Shown: piece by piece, positions 58,474 to 64,000 of the stretch | Position numbering within the stretch: the stretch's first letter is position 1 | Layout of the letters: each line of letters starts with the position of its first letter | Assembly (NCBI RefSeq): GCF_000719095.1 | Contig: NZ_JOEH01000003.1 | Span: 246,537 to 310,536 of the forward strand | Origin: Streptacidiphilus jeojiense | GTDB lineage: Bacteria; Actinomycetota; Actinomycetes; Streptomycetales; Streptomycetaceae | DNA: 64,000 nt | Reading direction: 5' to 3' | Program-made: the position numbers and the translations under genes | Notes under the pieces: generated by a model | Told to the model about the DNA's origin: nothing | Database searches by the model: none | The model's input: the letters and a program-made list of their open reading frames with translations, nothing else

Positions 58474-61400
58474 GTGCACCAGCGCATCCCACTCCGCAGA
58501 CGGGCGATGGCCGTCGCGGCCCTGGCCCTGGCGGGCCTCGCGGCACACCCCGCCCTGGCTGCCGCGGCCAGCTCCCCGGCCGGATCCGCCGTCTCGACGG
58601 CCCCAGCGTCCTCGATCCCCACCACCACCGAGACCCAGCAGAGCACGGGACGGATCAGCTCCCAACGGGTGTGCGGCACACCCGCGCCGGGCCGGGCGTC
58701 CTGCTTCGCGCTGAAGCGCACCGACATCTCGGCCGTCAAGGGTGTCATGCGCGGCCGTAAAGTGAAGCCCGCAGGTGTGTCGGCCGCGGGCGACACCGTA
58801 CCCAACACGCCCGCAGGGTACGGTCCTTCGGACCTGCTGTCCGCTTACGCCCTGCCCGCGAACGGCGGCGCCGGGGCGACCGTCGCCATCGTCGACGCCT
58901 ACGACGACCCGAACGCGGAGGCCGACCTGGCGGTGTACCGCACCCAGTACGGGCTGCCCGCCTGCACCACGGCGAACGGTTGCTTCAAGAAGGTCGACCA
59001 GACCGGCGGCACCGGCTACCCGGCGGCCAATTCCGGCTGGGCCGGGGAGATCTCACTCGACCTGGACATGGTGTCGGCGGTCGCGCCGAACGCGCATGTC
59101 GTCCTGGTCGAGGCGACCACGGCGTCCAGCACCGACCTCGGCACAGCGGTGGACGAGGCAGTCGCCCTGGGAGCCAAGTACGTGTCCAACTCCTACGGGG
59201 CGTCCTACAGTTCGGCTGCCGGCAGCGGCGAGGACGCCTCCGAGGCCGCTGCCTACGACCCGTACTACGACCATCCGGGCGTGGCCGTCGTGGCCAGCTC
59301 CGGCGACAGCGCCTACGGCGTCGCCTACCCCGCCGCCTCCCAGTACGTCACGGCCGTCGGCGGCACCTCGCTCACCAAGGACGCGACGACCGGCCGGGGT
59401 TGGGCCGAGTCGGTGTGGAAGACCAGTGCCACCGAGGGCGGCGGCTCCGGGTGCTCGCTGTACGAGGCCAAGCCCGCATGGCAGAAGGACACCGGCTGCG
59501 CCAAGCGCAGCGTGGCGGACGTCTCCGCCGTCGCGGACCCGGCCACCGGCGTTGCCGTCTACCAGACCTACGGCGGCAGCGGCTGGGCCGTCTACGGCGG
59601 CACCTCCGCCTCGGCTCCGATCATCACCGCCACCTACGCTGACGCCGGCACCCCGGTCGCGGGCAGCAACCCGGCCTCCTACCCGTACGCAGTCGCGTCC
59701 GCGCTCAATGACGTGACGACAGGAAGCAACGGCACCTGTACGCCGGCCTACTTCTGCACGGCCGGACCCGGCTACGACGGTCCGACCGGACTGGGCACCC
59801 CCAAGGGTCTCGACGCCTTCCGCTCCGGTCCGCACGGCGAAGTCAGGGGCACCGTCACGGACTCCGCGACGGGGCAGCCGATCGCCGGCGCCGCTGTGAC
59901 CGTCGGGTCCGACCAGGTCGTCACCGGGAGCGACGGCAGCTACGACGTCGTCCTGGCCCCCGGTACCTACGACGTCACCGCAGGCGCCTACGGCTACACC
60001 AGCGCCAGCGCGACCGGCGCGGTCGTCACCGACGGCGGGACCCTCACCCGGGACTTCGCTCTCGACGCCGAGGCCCGTGCCACCATCAGCGGCAAGGTGA
60101 CGGACGGATCCGGCCAGGGCTGGCCGTTGTACGCCTCGATCTCCGTCGACGGGGTGCCCGGCGGACCGGTGCACACCGACCCGAGAACCGGCCGGTACAG
60201 CCTCTCCCTGCCGGTGGGCTCCGCCTACACCCTGCACGTGACGCCCTACTACCGCGGCTACCAGGTGACCACCCAGCAGGTTTCCCTCGGTGCGACGAAC
60301 CTGGTCCAGAACATCCAGGTGCCGATCGCCGCGGGCTGCACGGCCGCCGGCTACGCGATGGCCTACCACGGTCTGCACCAGACCTTCGACACCACGGCCA
60401 CGCCCGCGGGCTGGACCGTGGCCAACGCAGCCGGTACGGACAACGGTTGGACCTTCACGTCCCCGACGCGCGGCAACATCACCGGCGGCGCCGGGGGCTT
60501 CGCGATCGTGGACAGCGACAGGGCGGGCGCCGGGAAGACGCAGGACTCCTATCTCACCGCCCCCGCCACCGACCTGTCCGCCTACAGCGCGGACGCGCCG
60601 CCGGTGCTGTCCTTCGCCAACGCCTTCCACGTCGCGCCCAACTCGGCCGGCCAGGTCCAGCTGAGCACCGACGGCGGCACCACCTGGACCACGGTGTGGA
60701 ACTCCGCGACGGTCACCACATACGCCCAGAGCGTCAACCTCCCGCTGCCCCAGGCGGCCGGCCAGTCCGCGGTCGAGGTCCGGTTCCACTACACCGGGGC
60801 CGACTCCTGGTACTGGGAGCTCGACAACGTCGTGCTGGGCAGGTACGGCTGCGAACCCCTCACCGGCGGCCTCGTCGTCGGCACGGTGAGCGACGCCAAC
60901 ACCGCCGCCGCCGTGCCGGGCTCGACCATCGTCGACGCCGGCGACGCCAAGCTCACCGCCACCTCCGCGGCAGTGGCCGACCCGGCCCTGAAGGGCGCGT
61001 TCTACTGGTACTTCTCACCCGACACCGGTGACCGCACCATCACCGCCGCCATGTCCCGCTACACCACAGGCTCCACGGTGGCCGCCGTGATCGCCGGCAG
61101 GACCACCGAGGCCGACTTCGCCCTCAAGGCGGGCCAGATCACCGCCTCCCCGGACACCGTCGCCAGGACGGCCGCCTGGGGCGGAACCGCAAGCAGCACC
61201 GTCACGCTCAAGAACACCGGCACCGCGGCCGCCACCGTGCACCTGACGGACACTCCGACCGGCTACTCCATGCAGGGCGTGACAGCGGGCACGGACGAGG
61301 TCCCCGCCCTTGCCGTGCCGACCAGCACCACGTCCGGAAGCGAACTCCTGGCGGCCAGGAACGCCACGCCCGACCAGCTCGCCACCACCCGCACAGCGCG

Positions 61401-62769
61401 GCAGGCCGCGCAGGCGGGCGTCGGCGCCAACACCGCCGACCACTGGCAGAGCGTTGCGGACCTGCCCGTCCCGCTCAGTGACAACATCGCGGACACCGTC
61501 AACGGCATCCTCTACACGGGTCTCGGCTACGACGGCAGCAACGACACCAACCAGTGGTACGCGTACAACCCCGCCGCCCAGACGTGGGGTGAGCGGGCAC
61601 CGGCCAAGGACACCCGTGAGGGCGCGGCGCACGGCGTCGTGAACGGCAAGGTGTACGTCACCGGCGGCTGGCTGCCGTCCGGTGAGACCGACTCGCGGAC
61701 CGAGGTCTACGACCCGGCCGCCGACGCGTGGAGTACCGCCGCCAACGCTCCTACGGCATACGCCGGCTCGGGAAGCGCCGTGCTGGACGGCAAGCTCTAC
61801 ACCATCGGCGGATGCACCGACGCGGCCTGCGGCAGCACCGCCGCGTACGCCTTCGAGCCAGCCACGAACACCTGGACGCAGATCGCCGACTATCCCAAGG
61901 CGGAGTCCTGGATGTCCTGCGGCGGAGTCGGCGCGAAGGTCTACTGCGCCGGAGGCGTCGCCGACGCGACAGGCGCGACCGCGTACTCCTACGCCTACGA
62001 CCCGGCGAGCAACACCTGGTCGCCGATCGCCCTGCTGCCGTCCTCCGTGTGGGGCGCCGCGACCACCGCCGCCAACGGCCAACTGCTGCTCCAGGACGGC
62101 ATCCAGGCGAACAACCTGTCCAACCGGGGCTATGCCTACGATCCCGGCACAGGCACGTGGTCAGCCCTGCCGAACACCCCCACGGCCGGCTACCGGTTCG
62201 CCGGCGCGCTCGGCTTCTACACCGTCGGTGGCAGCACCGGCCTCGGCAGTACGTCCAACACCACCCAGGTGCTGGCGGGCTGGGAGTACTCGGACAGTGT
62301 CAGCACCGACTGGCTCTCCCTCGACCGCGACCAGCTGACACTGCAGCCGGGAGAGTCCGCGAAGGTGACGCTGAACTTCGACGCCGCGGTGCCCTCGATC
62401 TCCCAGCCCGGCACCTACACCGCCTCGCTGCTCCCCGACGCCGACACCCCCTATCCGGTCGCGGCGGTCAAGGTCGCACTGACGGTCAGCCCGCCGACCA
62501 GCTGGGGGAAGATCGCCGGCACCGTGCAGTACCGGAACGCGGACGGCGAGATGAAGCCGGTAGCCGGGGCAACCGTCCAGATCACCACCTGGACGGCCTC
62601 CTACACCCTGCACACCGACACCGCCGGTCAGTACCAGATCTGGATGGACACCCGGAACAACCCGCTGACCGTCATCGCGGCCAAGGACGGCTTCGTGCCG
62701 CAGACCGCGACCGTGAAGCTGGTTAGGAGGTCCGTGGTGACCAGGGACTGGACACTGGTCCAGGACTGA
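58474..62769 (+). CDS. Giant secreted S53 protease with kelch and regulatory-like domains, copy B
   Basis: A 1431-residue paralogue of the divergent copy A. GTG 58474 with ACGGAGAG upstream gives nearly the same length as copy A; an upstream in-frame start (58318) would place a basic non-signal stretch before the signal peptide. The leader motif CFALKRTDISAVKGVMRG is identical in both copies. The catalytic residues are in WAGEISLDLDMVSAVAP (Glu/Asp), ASSGDSAYG (Asp) and GGTSASAPI (Ser, about 375). The beta domains, kelch repeats (YNPAAQTWGE, YDPASNTWSP) and closing regulatory-like domain are in the same order. Divergence is greatest in the linkers. Confidence 0.92.
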   Translation: MHQRIPLRRRAMAVAALALAGLAAHPALAAAASSPAGSAVSTAPASSIPTTTETQQSTGRISSQRVCGTPAPGRASCFALKRTDISAVKGVMRGRKVKPAGVSAAGDTVPNTPAGYGPSDLLSAYALPANGGAGATVAIVDAYDDPNAEADLAVYRTQYGLPACTTANGCFKKVDQTGGTGYPAANSGWAGEISLDLDMVSAVAPNAHVVLVEATTASSTDLGTAVDEAVALGAKYVSNSYGASYSSAAGSGEDASEAAAYDPYYDHPGVAVVASSGDSAYGVAYPAASQYVTAVGGTSLTKDATTGRGWAESVWKTSATEGGGSGCSLYEAKPAWQKDTGCAKRSVADVSAVADPATGVAVYQTYGGSGWAVYGGTSASAPIITATYADAGTPVAGSNPASYPYAVASALNDVTTGSNGTCTPAYFCTAGPGYDGPTGLGTPKGLDAFRSGPHGEVRGTVTDSATGQPIAGAAVTVGSDQVVTGSDGSYDVVLAPGTYDVTAGAYGYTSASATGAVVTDGGTLTRDFALDAEARATISGKVTDGSGQGWPLYASISVDGVPGGPVHTDPRTGRYSLSLPVGSAYTLHVTPYYRGYQVTTQQVSLGATNLVQNIQVPIAAGCTAAGYAMAYHGLHQTFDTTATPAGWTVANAAGTDNGWTFTSPTRGNITGGAGGFAIVDSDRAGAGKTQDSYLTAPATDLSAYSADAPPVLSFANAFHVAPNSAGQVQLSTDGGTTWTTVWNSATVTTYAQSVNLPLPQAAGQSAVEVRFHYTGADSWYWELDNVVLGRYGCEPLTGGLVVGTVSDANTAAAVPGSTIVDAGDAKLTATSAAVADPALKGAFYWYFSPDTGDRTITAAMSRYTTGSTVAAVIAGRTTEADFALKAGQITASPDTVARTAAWGGTASSTVTLKNTGTAAATVHLTDTPTGYSMQGVTAGTDEVPALAVPTSTTSGSELLAARNATPDQLATTRTARQAAQAGVGANTADHWQSVADLPVPLSDNIADTVNGILYTGLGYDGSNDTNQWYAYNPAAQTWGERAPAKDTREGAAHGVVNGKVYVTGGWLPSGETDSRTEVYDPAADAWSTAANAPTAYAGSGSAVLDGKLYTIGGCTDAACGSTAAYAFEPATNTWTQIADYPKAESWMSCGGVGAKVYCAGGVADATGATAYSYAYDPASNTWSPIALLPSSVWGAATTAANGQLLLQDGIQANNLSNRGYAYDPGTGTWSALPNTPTAGYRFAGALGFYTVGGSTGLGSTSNTTQVLAGWEYSDSVSTDWLSLDRDQLTLQPGESAKVTLNFDAAVPSISQPGTYTASLLPDADTPYPVAAVKVALTVSPPTSWGKIAGTVQYRNADGEMKPVAGATVQITTWTASYTLHTDTAGQYQIWMDTRNNPLTVIAAKDGFVPQTATVKLVRRSVVTRDWTLVQD

Positions 62770-62788
62770 CGCCGGGTCGACACCCCGC

Positions 62789-62817
62789 CCCGGCCCGGGA
62801 GGAACTCCCGGGCCGGG
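62789..62817. terminator. 13-bp hairpin after protease copy B
   Basis: CCCGGCCCGGGAG (62789-62801) and CTCCCGGGCCGGG (62805-62817) pair perfectly around GAA. It lies between convergent stops and can serve both genes. Confidence 0.85.
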
Positions 62818-62858
62818 ACACACCGCACCCCGTGGAGCCGTCCCGGGGCAGGCCGGGA

Positions 62859-63827
62859 TCAGATCCAGCTGTTGCGCAGTGCGTGCCAGGCCAGTTGGAG
62901 CCTTGAGGTGACGCGTGCGGTGTCCATCAGCGCGCGCAGCCTTCGCTGCACGGTACGTGGGGAGGTGCCGATCTGGTGTGCGGTGGCGGTGTCGGTCAGG
63001 CCGGAGAGCATCAGCTGCAGGATCTGGCGGTCCAGCGGCTCCAGTCCGCTGTCGTCCCGCAGGTAGGGCCGGGCCCGTCGCCAGGTCGCCTCGAACAGCT
63101 CGCAGGCGAGGACCACGAGCGGCTGGCGGATCATCATGGTCCGCTGCGGGCTGGTGCGCACCAGGGCCACGCTGCGGTCGGCGATCGCCAGCTTCATGAG
63201 CGGATGGTCCACCACCCGCACCTGGTGGCCGAGGCTGAGCCGGTCGTTGAGCGCACGGACCGCTTCCGGCTCGGTGAGGAACTCGCTGTCGACGATGACG
63301 CGGTTCTCCAGGCCCGGCGGTGCCGCCGGCTCCATGGTGACCGTGCTGGCAACGGAGGTGACGGTGTTGGTGCCCGTCTGGAAGGCCCAGAGGGATTCCT
63401 TCGCCGCGGACTGGATCTCCAGTAGTCGCTGCGCCTGGGCGGGACCGTCGATGTACTCCACGAGATCGCTCGGGGAAGACCCCCGTTCCCGGCGGTAGGC
63501 CTCACCGAGTTCGGCGAGCGCGACCTCGGCCCGCCGGGTGCTCTCCCGCAGCCGGGTCAGGCGCGGCCCCAAGGCGATCTCAGGCGGGAGCGCGGCCCAG
63601 CGACCCTCCCCGCCCGAGACCGGAGCCATCAGGCCGTGCGTGGCGAGGCGTTCGACGATCCCTTCGGCTGTGGCGAGCGGGCAGCCGAGCGCGTCCGCAA
63701 TGTCCCGCGTGGAGGCACTGGGCACCGACGCCAGATAGCGGAACGCCTTGACGTCGTCCGCGGAGCCGTCCAGTCCGAGATCAGTCAGCACCGGGTCAGT
63801 CTGGACGACAGTCCACATGCTTGTCAC
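62859..63827 (-). CDS. TrmB-like / LuxR-HTH transcriptional regulator
   Basis: A 322-residue regulator with two DNA-binding-type domains. The N-terminal TrmB-like winged helix spans about residues 25-75 (STRDIADALGCPLATAEGIV). The middle resembles a phospholipase-D-like sensor domain (SAAKESLWAFQTGTNTVTSV). A C-terminal LuxR-type helix-turn-helix follows (LEPLDRQILQLMLSGLTDTA to RTVQRRLRALMDTA). GTG 63827 or ATG 63818 starts it, and no SD is visible. Proteins of this layout sit beside streptomycete secreted proteases and RiPP loci. It converges with copy B and could control the protease pair. Confidence 0.85.
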   Translation of the reverse strand: MTSMWTVVQTDPVLTDLGLDGSADDVKAFRYLASVPSASTRDIADALGCPLATAEGIVERLATHGLMAPVSGGEGRWAALPPEIALGPRLTRLRESTRRAEVALAELGEAYRRERGSSPSDLVEYIDGPAQAQRLLEIQSAAKESLWAFQTGTNTVTSVASTVTMEPAAPPGLENRVIVDSEFLTEPEAVRALNDRLSLGHQVRVVDHPLMKLAIADRSVALVRTSPQRTMMIRQPLVVLACELFEATWRRARPYLRDDSGLEPLDRQILQLMLSGLTDTATAHQIGTSPRTVQRRLRALMDTARVTSRLQLAWHALRNSWI

Positions 63828-63901
63828 ATGAAACAGACGCGCCCGCAGTGCGCATCGCCTGCCCGCATGCGGGTGTCCGCGGCTGTCGCGCCCCCGGTCG
63901 T

Positions 63902-64000
63902 TCAGTTGCTGCCGCCGGTGCTGGTGGTGCAGGTGTCGCCGTGGGCGGGACAGGTGCGGGTGTTGCCGCCGACCAGGTGGATCTGCAGGGGGTGAGCGGC
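63902..64000 (-). CDS. C-terminal end of an unidentified gene, cut by the right edge
   Basis: The last 32 codons of a minus-strand frame are open through base 64000 and stop at TGA 63904-63902. The residues read AAHPLQIHLVGGNTRTCPAH and end GDTCTTSTGGSN, with two Cys and several Thr/Ser near the C-terminus. Such a tail would suit a lanthipeptide-type precursor core, but it is too short to classify, and a non-coding chance frame is possible. It lies 74 bases upstream of the regulator on the same strand. Confidence 0.4.
   Translation of the reverse strand, partial: AAHPLQIHLVGGNTRTCPAHGDTCTTSTGGSN

Noticed and set aside
1..64000. tRNA, rRNA, CRISPR arrays, integrases and complete insertion sequences
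   Set aside because: I found no T-loop-like tRNA ends, no regularly spaced repeat-spacer arrays and no transposase or integrase motifs. The inserted-looking regions carry only fragments and repeats.

Overview
The window is very GC-rich DNA with actinobacterial gene content and closely resembles a Streptomyces, Kitasatospora or Streptacidiphilus chromosome. The markers are a mycothiol S-conjugate amidase, a 2-methylisoborneol pathway, a DasR-type site at a chitinase, a LAxTG sortase substrate, a LuxR-type (LAL) and a BTAD regulator, and the dispersed hairpin that streptomycetes carry between genes. Coding starts were chosen by Shine-Dalgarno (SD) position, family length and signal peptides. 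Nothing here was checked against a database.

Positions 1-23500 look mostly like conserved chromosome. They hold an SGNH hydrolase cut by the left edge, cystathionine beta-synthase, a small cell-wall sorted protein, an L,D-transpeptidase, a frameshifted DUF1707-FHA gene, an M48 protease and an AAC(3)-type acetyltransferase. These are followed by cystathionine gamma-synthase, a MarR regulator divergent from threonine dehydratase, a DrrAB-type ABC exporter, GreA, Mca, a nickel/cobalt permease behind a Nur-like box, a sedolisin, HtpX, a large LuxR regulator and a lipoprotein. The two transsulfuration enzymes and Mca tie part of this region to sulfur and thiol metabolism.

Positions 23500-42400 are accessory. 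A minus-strand operon reads BTAD regulator, SRPBCC protein, 2-methylisoborneol synthase, geranyl diphosphate methyltransferase. It is followed by a SnoaL-like protein and a cupin. A second nickel/cobalt permease sits behind a clear cobalamin riboswitch and diverges from an ArsR regulator across a perfect 18-bp palindrome. Next come an iron pair (siderophore-interacting reductase and FhuF-like protein), a GH19 chitinase, a Tat-exported phospholipase C, an ArsR/Mg-type P-ATPase pair, a decayed LytR-CpsA-Psr gene and an FG-GAP secreted protein.

Positions 42400-53700 look like inserted DNA. Three truncated copies of the 5' end of a DUF255 (thioredoxin-domain) gene lie at 42507, 44883 and 52979. 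The first two bracket a nuclease-helicase fusion gene. A malonate-use cassette follows: AsnC-type regulator, amidase, DUF3311 protein, sodium/solute symporter, malonyl-CoA decarboxylase and malonyl-CoA synthetase. About 1 kb of remnants comes after it, including a second copy of the synthetase's last 38 codons.

Positions 53763-64000 hold two head-to-head, about 1430-residue secreted S53 proteases with kelch domains. They share a 409-bp intergenic region with three direct repeats. A TrmB/LuxR-type regulator follows, and at the right edge lies the Cys/Thr-rich C-terminus of an unfinished gene.
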